From positions 1 to 26,774 of the IMG/VR virus record IMGVR_UViG_3300008120_001148: 26,774 nucleotides of DNA. One strand, given 5' to 3'. Below the pieces are notes generated by a model that worked only from the letters and a program-made list of their open reading frames with translations, was not told the origin of the DNA and did no database searches. The DNA is from a virus. This document shows positions 17,250 through 24,439 of the stretch, piece by piece (position 1 is the first letter of the stretch; each line of letters opens with the position of its first letter). Both the position numbers and the translations under genes were made by a program.

Positions 17250-17256
17250 AAAGGAG
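17250..17256 (+). promoter_or_regulatory. Strong ribosome binding site for SSB gene
   Basis: AAAGGAG ends six bases before ATG 17263 in a 22-base gap. The strong site, with Cgt-rich codon use in the following gene, fits high expression of a single-strand binding protein. Confidence 0.6.
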
Positions 17257-17262
17257 AAAAAT

Positions 17263-17919
17263 ATGAGCATTGTAAAGGGAATTAAAAACATCAACGCCCT
17301 GCTCGACAAACCAAAGTATGAAAACGATGGACCGAAGGTAAAGTGGTTAAAACTTGCTGATGGTCAGTCTGTAAAAATTAGATTCATCGAAGAACTAGAT
17401 GAAGATTCTGCAAACTATAGCGATAAGCGTGGACTAGCGCTTGTAGTTAAAGAGCATGTTAATCCAAAGGACTATAAGCGTAAGGCTGTAGATACTATGG
17501 ATACAGAAGGCCGTGACTGGGCAGAAGAAATGCATCGCAAAGATCCAAAGGCTGGATGGAGAGCCCGTCTTCGCTTTTACTGCAATGTCCTAGTAGACGA
17601 CGGTATTGAAGCACCATATGTTGCAATCTGGTCAATGGGTATCAGCAAGCAGTCATCATTCAACACAATTCGTGAGTATGCCCTTGAGACAGGCAGTATC
17701 TCAAACGTAGTATGGAAGTTAAAGCGTAATGGTCAGGGCACTGAAACTAATTACACTCTTATTCCATCATCGCCAGATAAGGAACCATTCGATTGGAAAG
17801 ATATCGAGCCTTATCCATTGGAGTCAGCACTAAAGAAGATTCCATATGCGGAACAAGAAGCGTTCTATTTGGGCTTTGATAGCCCATCTGTAACATCATC
17901 TACCAACACTGATTGGTAA
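17263..17919 (+). CDS. gp32-like single-stranded DNA-binding protein
   Basis: It would coat single-stranded DNA at the fork and during recombination. The 218-residue protein opens with a basic segment and the pattern WLKLADGQSVKIRFIEELDE, typical of gp32-like and related phage SSB-type OB folds. It then has WRARLRFYCNVLVDDG and YVAIWSMGISKQSSFNTIRE, and a conserved core ending NGQGTETNYTLIPSSPDK. The C-terminus has a polar tail ending TNTDW, where phage SSBs carry an acidic partner-binding tip; here the tip is only weakly acidic. No gp32 Zn triad is apparent. It lies between primase and polymerase as expected. Codon use is somewhat richer in G and C than in neighbouring genes, which suggests high expression. 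Confidence 0.75.
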   Translation: MSIVKGIKNINALLDKPKYENDGPKVKWLKLADGQSVKIRFIEELDEDSANYSDKRGLALVVKEHVNPKDYKRKAVDTMDTEGRDWAEEMHRKDPKAGWRARLRFYCNVLVDDGIEAPYVAIWSMGISKQSSFNTIREYALETGSISNVVWKLKRNGQGTETNYTLIPSSPDKEPFDWKDIEPYPLESALKKIPYAEQEAFYLGFDSPSVTSSTNTDW

Positions 17920-17920
17920 G

Positions 17921-18127
17921 ATGAATTACGTAGGCTTACATGTCCATACCCATTTTAGTCTTTTTGATGGGATTGCTACTCCAGAAGAATTAGTAGACCG
18001 AGCAGTTGAACTTGGTATGCCAGCATTGGCTATCACGGATCACGGAACATTATCTGGGCATAGAGAACTGTATCGAGTTGCAAAAGCAAAGGGCATTAAG
18101 CCAATTCTTGACATTAGAAAAATATAA
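17921..18127 (+). pseudogene. dnaE: DNA polymerase III alpha, N-terminal PHP fragment
   Basis: The 68 codons start MNYVGLHVHTHFSLFDG and continue to AITDHGTLSGHRELYRVAKA, the first strands of a PHP domain as found at the N-terminus of bacterial C-family polymerases. His7, His9, Asp16, Asp40 and His41 are in place as metal ligands. After KGIKPIL the frame reads DIRKI and stops. In complete relatives the next residues are a GxE-containing strand and about 60 more residues before the sequence that here resumes in the +1 frame. This looks like the 5' end of a polymerase gene broken by a deletion plus frame change near 18104-18113. It starts two bases after the SSB stop. Confidence 0.85.
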
Positions 18128-21005
18128 AGAAGGTATTATAGTTTCTTCAGCATGTCCAAGCAGTGTGCTAGTTAAAGCACTAGAAGAAGAAGAGTTTGCT
18201 CTTGCTAAAAAGTATATATCTTGGTTTAAGGAGCAATTTGGCAATGATTATTATATTGAGGTCATGCCACACAATGAAGCACACATAAACAAATATCTTT
18301 TAGAACTAGCAGATGAGTTTAATATAAAGGCTATTGTTACTCCAGACTGCCACCATTCTCATCCAGGGCAAAAAGAAATTCAAGAGTTTAAACTAATCAT
18401 GAATACGCATGCAAAAGTGTCAAAGGATGTAACATATGCTAAGTCAGCAAAACAGTCTGATATGATGCAAAGGCTAGACTTGCTATATGGTAAAGATAGA
18501 GAGATTACATTTAATAAGTTTGACATTCATTTACTGTCCTATGAAGAAATGAAGTCAGCCATGAAATCTCAGGGCATTGATAGAGAAGATATATATACAA
18601 ACACAATACTTTTGTCAAATACTATTGAAGACTATGACATTCAAGAAGGTTTAAACCTATTGCCAGTACAATATAAGAGTCCAGACAAAGAACTTGCTAG
18701 GGTTGCTCTTGAAGGTTTGAAAGAAAGAGGTTTGGCTGAAAATCAGGTTTATGTAGACAGACTTAATGAAGAGTTGCAAATCATCAAAGATAAAAAGTTT
18801 GCTCCATACTTCCTTGTTGTTAGCAACATGATCAGTTGGGCAAAGAAAGAAGATATATTGGTTGGTCCTGGTCGTGGATCTTCCGCTGGGTCTTTGGTTT
18901 GCTACGCATTGAGGATTACTGACATTGACCCCATAAAACATAATCTTTTGTTCTTTCGATTTATTAACCCAGAGCGTAATGATTTTCCAGACATTGATAC
19001 AGATATTCAAGATACTCGTCGTGAAGAAGTTAAGGATTATCTTGTTAGACAGTATAGGCATGTTGCTTCTATTGCAACATTTTTACAATTTACTGGTAAG
19101 GGCATAGTTAGAGATGTTGCCAGAGTTTTAAATATACCTTTGTCAGATGTGAACAAAGTTTTAAAAACAGTAGACTCTTGGGATGATTACTGTACATCAA
19201 AATCAACATTAGAGTTTCGTGAAAAATATCCAGAGGTGGAAATATATGGTGAGCAACTTCGTGGTCGTATTAGGGGTACTGGCGTTCATGCTGCTGGTGT
19301 TGTTACTAGTAAGGATCCGATCTTTAGGTATGCGCCATTGGAAACTCGTTCTTCTACTGGATCTGATGATCGGATACCAGTTGTTGGAATTGATATGGAA
19401 GAGGCTGAAAAGATTGGGCTTATCAAGATTGATGCGCTAGGTCTTAAAACCTTATCAGTTCTAAAGGATACTATTGATATAATTAAAGATAGGCATGGAA
19501 AAAAGATTGATCTTCTTAGTATAAAAATGGATGACCATAATGTATATCAAATGCTATCTGAAGGATATACCAAGGGCGTATTTCAGTGTGAAGCAGCGCC
19601 ATATACAAACCTTCTTGTAAAAATGGGTGTTAAAAATTTGTCAGAACTTGCTGCATCTAATGCTCTTGTTCGTCCAGGCGCAATGAATACAATTGGAAAA
19701 GACTATATTGAAAGAAAACATGGACGACAAAATATAGCATATATTCATCAGATTCTTAAAGAGTTTACAGAAGATACTTACGGTTGTATTTTGTATCAAG
19801 AACAGGTTATGCAGGCCTGCGTACATATTGGTGGAATGTCTATGTCAGAGGCTGACAAAGTTCGTAAGATTATTGGAAAGAAAAAGGATGCAAAAGAGTT
19901 TGATCAGTTTAAAGATAGATTCGTTGAAGGAGCATCTCGTTTTATTACTCCGCATGCTGCTTTAGACTTGTGGCATGATTTTGAGGCTCACGCAGGGTAT
20001 TCATTCAATAAGTCTCACGCAGTAGCATATTCAACGCTATCCTATTGGACAGCATGGTTAAAGTATTACTACCCACTTGAGTTTATGTATTCTGTATTAA
20101 AAAATGAGGGAGACAAAGATGCACGAACTGAATATCTTATTGAAGCGAAGAGAATGGGGATTAGCATTAAACTACCTCATATTAACGATTCGGATATTGA
20201 TTTTAAAATTGAAGGTAAAGGTATTCGGTTTGGACTCTCGGGGATCAAGTTTATCTCTGATAAGATTGCAGAACGATATATATCGGCACGACCTTTTAAG
20301 TCTTATGCAGAACTTGAGCAGTTTACATTCACAAAAGGCAATGGAGTAAATAGTAGAGCGCTTCAAGCACTTAGAGCAATTGGGGCAGCAACATTTCCAG
20401 ATAATCCAAGAAATGATCAGGAAATAAAAGAAAACCTATATGAGTATTTAAATCTTCCAGAATTTAATATAACAATTCCTTCACACTACTATGCTTTCAT
20501 TCAAGACATTGTAGACTTTGAAGAAAAAGGATCTTATATTTTTATGGGTATGGTAAAATCTATTAAGAGGGGAACAGGATGGTCACGAGTTGAAATTTTG
20601 GACAAGACTGGGTCTGTCGGTATATTCGATGATGAAAATACCACTATTGAGACGGGTCGTTCTTATTTGGTTCTTTGTAATGATAACAGGATTGTATCTT
20701 TCATTCCATCTGAGCAAATAAAAGATTCTTCAAGTGCCTTGGTAAAATTTTTAGGGTATAGACAGTTGCCATATAAAGATGATGAAATGTTTGTAGTATC
20801 TTTTAAGCCAAGAGTAACAAAGGCTGGAAAGAAGATGGCATCATTAACCCTTGCAGATACAAAAAGAGATCTTCACTCAATAACAGTATTTCCAACATCT
20901 TTTGCAAAGGCTTACATGCATATTGAAGAAGGAAAATATTATAAATTTGAATTTGGAAAAACAAAAGACGGAACCGTAACATTGGAGGATGTACATGTCA
21001 GTTAG
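18006..21005 (+). CDS. dnaE: DNA polymerase III alpha subunit (DnaE-like), frame-shifted main part
   Basis: This is the C-family replicative polymerase, likely the main phage DNA polymerase. Residues 1-34 of this frame only read the PHP fragment out of frame. Recognisable polymerase sequence starts at TLEKYKEGIIVSSACPSSVL, around base 18111. It still holds two PHP metal motifs (YYIEVMPHNE and TPDCHHSHPG). The palm has GPGRGSSAGSLVCYALRI and the catalytic Asp pair in FPDIDTDIQDTRREEV (bases 18987-19004 for PDIDTD), and the third catalytic Asp lies in LIKIDALGLKTLS. Then come GCILYQEQVMQA, a helix-hairpin-helix section and an OB domain near the end (YIFMGMVKSIKRGTG). No proofreading or clamp gene was seen. 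No start codon suits the true N-terminus in this frame, so the gene is either defective or mis-assembled. Confidence 0.9.
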   Translation: MNLVCQHWLSRITEHYLGIENCIELQKQRALSQFLTLEKYKEGIIVSSACPSSVLVKALEEEEFALAKKYISWFKEQFGNDYYIEVMPHNEAHINKYLLELADEFNIKAIVTPDCHHSHPGQKEIQEFKLIMNTHAKVSKDVTYAKSAKQSDMMQRLDLLYGKDREITFNKFDIHLLSYEEMKSAMKSQGIDREDIYTNTILLSNTIEDYDIQEGLNLLPVQYKSPDKELARVALEGLKERGLAENQVYVDRLNEELQIIKDKKFAPYFLVVSNMISWAKKEDILVGPGRGSSAGSLVCYALRITDIDPIKHNLLFFRFINPERNDFPDIDTDIQDTRREEVKDYLVRQYRHVASIATFLQFTGKGIVRDVARVLNIPLSDVNKVLKTVDSWDDYCTSKSTLEFREKYPEVEIYGEQLRGRIRGTGVHAAGVVTSKDPIFRYAPLETRSSTGSDDRIPVVGIDMEEAEKIGLIKIDALGLKTLSVLKDTIDIIKDRHGKKIDLLSIKMDDHNVYQMLSEGYTKGVFQCEAAPYTNLLVKMGVKNLSELAASNALVRPGAMNTIGKDYIERKHGRQNIAYIHQILKEFTEDTYGCILYQEQVMQACVHIGGMSMSEADKVRKIIGKKKDAKEFDQFKDRFVEGASRFITPHAALDLWHDFEAHAGYSFNKSHAVAYSTLSYWTAWLKYYYPLEFMYSVLKNEGDKDARTEYLIEAKRMGISIKLPHINDSDIDFKIEGKGIRFGLSGIKFISDKIAERYISARPFKSYAELEQFTFTKGNGVNSRALQALRAIGAATFPDNPRNDQEIKENLYEYLNLPEFNITIPSHYYAFIQDIVDFEEKGSYIFMGMVKSIKRGTGWSRVEILDKTGSVGIFDDENTTIETGRSYLVLCNDNRIVSFIPSEQIKDSSSALVKFLGYRQLPYKDDEMFVVSFKPRVTKAGKKMASLTLADTKRDLHSITVFPTSFAKAYMHIEEGKYYKFEFGKTKDGTVTLEDVHVS
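20984..20988 (+). promoter_or_regulatory. GGAGG selecting ATG 20995 for the RecA-like gene
   Basis: GGAGG touches ATG 20989 directly but lies six bases before the in-frame ATG 20995. The latter is therefore the probable start. Confidence 0.6.
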
Positions 21006-22005
21006 TTTAGAAGAAGCGTTAGCACAACTTGATCCCAAGTTGAGAAAAAGACTTGGAAGCGGTGTCGGTGTTAACTTTGAATACCAACCAACTCCTAGTT
21101 TTGGTTTAAATCGTGCACTTGGTGGAGGACTTCCATATGGTCGTCAAGTACTTATTTGGGGTAGCAAATCATCCGCAAAGTCTTCTATGTGCCTTCAAAT
21201 GATTGCTCTAGCGCAAGCAGAAGGAAAATTATGTGCTTGGATTGACTCAGAAATGTCATACTCAGAGGAATGGGCTCGTAAGATGGGGGTAGATCCAGAA
21301 AAATTAATCTACTCACAGGCAAGAACTATAAGCGACATGGTAGATGTTGGAGTTGCTCTAATGAATGCTGGAGTTGATTTAATTGTGGTAGACTCTATTA
21401 CGTCAATGCTTCCTGCAATATATTTTGAAAAGGACACTGACGAAATGAAGCCTTTGGAAAATACAAAGCAGATTGGAGCAGAGTCTCGTGACTTTAGTAA
21501 CGCATGGAAAATGCTTAACTATGCTAACAATAAAGTTAAGCCTACTTTGCTTGTTCTTATTAGCCAGTCTCGTAATAACATTAATGCTATGTATACTAGC
21601 CAGCAGCCTTCTGGTGGTCAGGCTACTAAGTTTTACTCTTCTTGCGTTATTAAGTTATTTAGTTCCGAGTCAGACAATCAGGCGATTAAAGGAAAAATTA
21701 AAGTAGGAGATAAGTTGATTGAAGAAAAAATTGGAAGAACTATTAGGTGGGAACTTCAATTTTCTAAAACATCTCCAGGGTTTCAATCAGGAGAGTATGA
21801 CTTTTATTTCAGAGGGGACAATGTTGGATTAGATACTATTGGTGATTTAGTTACAACAGCAGAACTAAATGGCGTAATAGAAAGAACTGGGGCATGGTAC
21901 ATGCTTCCAGATGGGACAAAAGTTCAGGGTAAAGAGGCATTTGTTAATCGTGTAAGAGAGGATCTTGACTTGCAAGAGTTTATCAAGAACAAACTAAATG
22001 GCTAA
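20995..22005 (+). CDS. RecA/UvsX-like recombinase
   Basis: It would form filaments on single-stranded DNA and drive strand exchange in phage recombination and recombination-dependent replication. The 336-residue protein has a Walker A-like GSKSSAKS (Gly56 to Ser63) in which the usual Gly before Lys is Ala61. Then follow CAWIDSEMSYSEEWARKMGV, Walker B LIVVDSIT, the L1 region, and an L2-type segment GGQATKFYSSCVIKL that matches RecA's TGGNALKF. The C-terminal domain differs from bacterial RecA. The Walker A change is tolerated in UvsX-type proteins, so activity is likely. It overlaps the polymerase stop by 11 bases. Confidence 0.85.
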   Translation: MSVSLEEALAQLDPKLRKRLGSGVGVNFEYQPTPSFGLNRALGGGLPYGRQVLIWGSKSSAKSSMCLQMIALAQAEGKLCAWIDSEMSYSEEWARKMGVDPEKLIYSQARTISDMVDVGVALMNAGVDLIVVDSITSMLPAIYFEKDTDEMKPLENTKQIGAESRDFSNAWKMLNYANNKVKPTLLVLISQSRNNINAMYTSQQPSGGQATKFYSSCVIKLFSSESDNQAIKGKIKVGDKLIEEKIGRTIRWELQFSKTSPGFQSGEYDFYFRGDNVGLDTIGDLVTTAELNGVIERTGAWYMLPDGTKVQGKEAFVNRVREDLDLQEFIKNKLNG

Positions 22006-22174
22006 CTACAGCGTTTATGAAGGCAAGTTTCCTTGCAGAACATGTAAAGAAGAGGTAAAGACAATAAGGGTTTATATGGAAACTGGAATGTCGTCTTGGA
22101 TGTGTTCTCAAAAACATTTATCAGAAACTCAGTTGTTTAAAGTAGGATACAAAAAGGTAAAAAAGCATGAGTGA
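21998..22174 (+). CDS. Small Zn-ribbon-like protein
   Basis: This 58-residue gene starts at ATG 21998, overlapping the recombinase stop by eight bases, and ends overlapping the next gene by eight bases. The sequence MANYSVYEGKFPCRTCKEEV has Cys13-x2-Cys16, and MCSQKHLSE gives Cys36-x3-His40, a plausible single zinc site. The tail is basic and ends KVKKHE. The role is unknown; its place between recombinase and nuclease genes suggests a nucleic-acid-binding accessory. Confidence 0.6.
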   Translation: MANYSVYEGKFPCRTCKEEVKTIRVYMETGMSSWMCSQKHLSETQLFKVGYKKVKKHE

Positions 22175-22457
22175 AAAATCTGAAAGCAAAAGAATAGGTG
22201 CTAAAAAGCATAAGAATTCTGGTAGAAATACTAAGAAGGGCGATGCCACCTGGGAAAACTTTACTGTAGATTTTAAAGAGAACTCAAAATCATTTACACT
22301 AAATCAAGATGTTTGGGCTAAGGCCACCACAGATGCTATACGAAATGGCAATGATCCAGCCATAGTAGTCGTACTTGGCGAGGGTAACAAGAAGACCAGA
22401 CTTGCTATAATAGAGTTACAACTACTAGAACAGATGGTGAAAAATGGAACAGAATAA
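22167..22457 (+). CDS. Putative Hjc-like PD-(D/E)XK resolvase or endonuclease
   Basis: The 96-residue protein begins with a very basic segment, then KKGDATWENFTVDFKENS followed by KSFTLNQDVWAKATTDAIRN and PAIVVVLGEG. This is the order seen in phage Holliday-junction-resolvase-like members of the PD-(D/E)XK group: GD (Asp26), then D-x-K (Asp35, Lys37), a Ser/Phe strand, a helix and a strand. Such enzymes cut branched DNA before packaging. The N-terminal Glu in the first helix is plausible but not certain. It overlaps the previous and next genes by a few bases. An alternative is a non-catalytic relative. Confidence 0.5.
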   Translation: MSEKSESKRIGAKKHKNSGRNTKKGDATWENFTVDFKENSKSFTLNQDVWAKATTDAIRNGNDPAIVVVLGEGNKKTRLAIIELQLLEQMVKNGTE

Positions 22458-22749
22458 AACAACAATAGAAATGATAAACGGTTTGTCTGATATAGCAGAA
22501 TATATGGAGGATGAGGAACTTACAACAGCCCTTACCTTTATTGCTAAGATAATTGTTAAGCCAGACATCCCATTAAATGTGGCTACAGTCGAGATCGTAA
22601 GACTTCAGGCTATTGCAGCAAAGATGTCCTTAAGAGCAACTTGGATGGCTAATGTGGATAAGTCAGACAGAGGAAAGAAGAATATTTACTATACAGCAGC
22701 AGAGGCAATAAACAATCTTGTATCTGCTTTAAAGTATATAATTCGATAA
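22444..22749 (+). CDS. Helical protein of unknown function
   Basis: This 101-residue, mostly helical and acidic-then-basic protein starts inside the end of the preceding gene (14-base overlap). The main features are a helix with DIAEYMEDEELTTALTFIAK and a Lys-rich middle (NVDKSDRGKKNIYYTAAEAI). No motif is recognised. It lies within the recombination block and was kept because both ends fit the compact gene spacing. Confidence 0.5.
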   Translation: MEQNKTTIEMINGLSDIAEYMEDEELTTALTFIAKIIVKPDIPLNVATVEIVRLQAIAAKMSLRATWMANVDKSDRGKKNIYYTAAEAINNLVSALKYIIR

Positions 22750-22754
22750 TCTGC

Positions 22755-22766
22755 TATACTTATACT
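22755..22766 (+). promoter_or_regulatory. Tandem TATACT, possible promoter for the nuclease gene
   Basis: The 32-base gap before the Cas4-like gene is the largest in the window and holds TATACT twice back to back. Either could serve as a -10 hexamer, giving a short leader ahead of ATG 22782 with a weak GAAAGAG ribosome site. No clear -35 at a normal distance. Confidence 0.3.
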
Positions 22767-22781
22767 AACAGAAAGAGAAAA

Positions 22782-23597
22782 ATGACAAAAAATTTACTAC
22801 ATACAGTTATGATAAAAACGGAAGAAAAACCAGTCCACTCTATGGATGTTGATGGGCTTGTGGCAAAAATAAAAGAAGGATACACAATTAATCGTGTAGA
22901 CAAGCATACAACAAAGAAAACATTTGCTCCATCAACAATATCATATGGCAATGGAGAGTGTGCTAGATATTGGTACCTTGCTTTTGAGGGTCAAATATTT
23001 GAAGATAATGCTGATGCGTACGCTGCAGCCAATATGTCTGCTGGAACATTGTCCCATGCTAGAATACAAAATGCAATGATGCACTCTGGTGTGGCAAAAA
23101 TATTTCGTGATGAAAATAATGAAGCAACGACTGAGTTTAAAATTGTTCATGATGATCCGCCAATTTTTGGTTATGGCGATGTAATGCTTAACTGGCAAAA
23201 TGAAGAGTTGGTTGGCGAAATAAAAACAATGATGAATGAAGGTTTTGAATACAGAAAAGCATCTGGTAAGGGCAAGTTGGGACACTTGATGCAACTTCTT
23301 ATTTATATGAAAATTTTAAAGAAACCAAAGGGTGTTTTGATTTATGAAAATAAAAATAATCATGAACTTCTTTTGATTCCTGTTGAAGTAAACGATCATT
23401 ACCGTCGGTGGGTAGACCAGGCATTTGATTGGATGAGGACAGTTAGGAAAGCGTGGGAAAATAAAACCCTGCCAACCAAAAACTATAGATCTAACTCCAA
23501 GATATGCAAGTCATGCCCAATTCAAAAAGCATGTGAGTCTGCAGGGACAGGCGTAATTAAAATACCGCCCCTGGAGACATTAAGTGAGACATTGTAA
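22782..23597 (+). CDS. Cas4/RecB-type Fe-S nuclease
   Basis: It would trim DNA ends, probably as a recombination exonuclease. The 271-residue protein has the PD-(D/E)XK core with GYGDVML (Asp133) and GEIKTM (Glu146, Lys148), a helix with His92, and the motif GHLMQLLIYMK (Gln171, Tyr175). Four Cys (Cys60 in GNGECARYWYLAF, then Cys242, Cys245 and Cys251 in CKSCPIQKAC) match the 4Fe-4S ligands of Cas4 and AddB. No cas1/cas2 or repeat array is present, so a CRISPR role is unlikely; phage Cas4 homologues are common in Actinobacteria-like replication blocks. The next gene starts inside its end. Confidence 0.82.
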   Translation: MTKNLLHTVMIKTEEKPVHSMDVDGLVAKIKEGYTINRVDKHTTKKTFAPSTISYGNGECARYWYLAFEGQIFEDNADAYAAANMSAGTLSHARIQNAMMHSGVAKIFRDENNEATTEFKIVHDDPPIFGYGDVMLNWQNEELVGEIKTMMNEGFEYRKASGKGKLGHLMQLLIYMKILKKPKGVLIYENKNNHELLLIPVEVNDHYRRWVDQAFDWMRTVRKAWENKTLPTKNYRSNSKICKSCPIQKACESAGTGVIKIPPLETLSETL

Positions 23598-23868
23598 TTT
23601 TTGTGACAAACAGTTTGATCAGTCAGTATCTTATCAGATATATTGTTCTGTTGATTGTAGGGACCTTGCAACAAAAGAAAAGATTGCTGCAAGGTATCTA
23701 CAGTCTAAAAGATTAAAAAGAAAGGGCAAAACTAGACTTTGCAAATCGTGTTCTATGCCATTATCAATATATAATGATTTTCAAATTTGTTCTTCCTGTG
23801 CAGTAAATCCAGATGCGGTTGCAAAAGCAATAAAAAAAATTAAGGATAAATCAAATGACAAAAAATAA
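23584..23868 (+). CDS. Double zinc-finger protein
   Basis: It starts at GTG 23584 with GGAG seven bases upstream, overlapping the end of the nuclease gene. The 94 residues carry Cys4, Cys7, Cys21 and Cys25 in a CNFCDK..YCSVDC pattern, a very basic linker (YLQSKRLKRKGKTR), and Cys53, Cys56, Cys69 and Cys72 in CKSC..CSSC. The two metal sites with a basic linker suggest nucleic acid binding. It lacks the HNH His or Asn of endonuclease VII-type enzymes, so a nuclease call is not supported. It sits between two DNA nucleases and may assist one of them. Confidence 0.6.
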   Translation: MRHCNFCDKQFDQSVSYQIYCSVDCRDLATKEKIAARYLQSKRLKRKGKTRLCKSCSMPLSIYNDFQICSSCAVNPDAVAKAIKKIKDKSNDKK

Positions 23869-24439
23869 ATGGGGAATGAATGTATTGCCCAAAACTATAT
23901 GTTCTATTGATGCCAGTACGAACAGTTTTGCATTTGCTTTATTTGATACGCAACAAAAAACACTGGGTATTGTGGGGAAAATTAAATTTGAAGGAAATGA
24001 TATTTATGAAAAGGTTACAGATGCTGGCAAAAAAACTAAAGCGTTTTTTGATTATTACGGCGGATTTGAGGCAATCGTAATTGAACATACTGTGTTTATG
24101 AACAGTCCAAAAACTGCTGCAGACTTAGCCCTAGTTCAGGGTGCAATCCTTGGATCAGCAGGTCAGAGTGGAACTAAAACAATAGGTAAGGTAGCACCAA
24201 TTACTTGGCAAAATTATATAGGTAATAAAAAAATATCAAAAGAGGAACAGTTAATAATTAGATCTCAAAATCCAAATAAGTCCCTATCCTGGTATAAAGG
24301 GCACGAAAGAAACTTAAGAAAAGAAAGAACAATTAGATTTATTAATACAATATATGATAGAAGCATAGATGATAATGATGTTGCGGATGCTTGTGGAATT
24401 GGGCACTGGGCTATAAATAATTGGGGCAAGGCCATATGA
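23855..24439 (+). CDS. RuvC-like Holliday junction resolvase
   Basis: It would cut four-way DNA junctions before packaging. The 194-residue protein has the RuvC/RNase H-like acidic set: SIDASTNSFAFALF (Asp19), AIVIEHTVF (Glu77) and DDNDVADACGIGHWA (Asp175, Asp178), in the RuvC order and spacing. Length fits the family. The start overlaps the previous gene by 14 bases, and its end shares ATGA with the next gene. The gene set of RecA-like, Cas4-like and RuvC-like proteins gives the phage a full recombination path. It may also cut other branched DNA, as T4 endonuclease VII does. Confidence 0.78.
   Translation: MTKNKWGMNVLPKTICSIDASTNSFAFALFDTQQKTLGIVGKIKFEGNDIYEKVTDAGKKTKAFFDYYGGFEAIVIEHTVFMNSPKTAADLALVQGAILGSAGQSGTKTIGKVAPITWQNYIGNKKISKEEQLIIRSQNPNKSLSWYKGHERNLRKERTIRFINTIYDRSIDDNDVADACGIGHWAINNWGKAI

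Noticed and set aside
18006-18110. ATG at 18006 as a real start of the polymerase
   Set aside because: The first 34 codons only read the PHP fragment's DNA out of frame and match no polymerase N-terminus.
18100-18130. Intein, intron or ribosome hop as the cause of the polymerase break
   Set aside because: Sequence is missing rather than added, and no splice residues or intron structure are visible.
22737-22742. TATAAT inside the end of the 101-residue protein as promoter
   Set aside because: Its only TTG-type upstream element is about 13 bases away, too close for a normal promoter.
22782-23597. Cas4-like gene as part of a CRISPR system
   Set aside because: No cas1 or cas2 and no repeat-spacer array occur in the window; the gene sits in a recombination block.
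23584-23868. Endonuclease VII-type nuclease call for the double zinc-finger protein
   Set aside because: Cys pairs are present but no catalytic Asp/His/Asn motif of that family can be found.
24421-24435. TTG 24421 as start of the glycosyltransferase
   Set aside because: ATG 24436 has an upstream AAGG and the usual ATGA overlap; the extra five residues match nothing.
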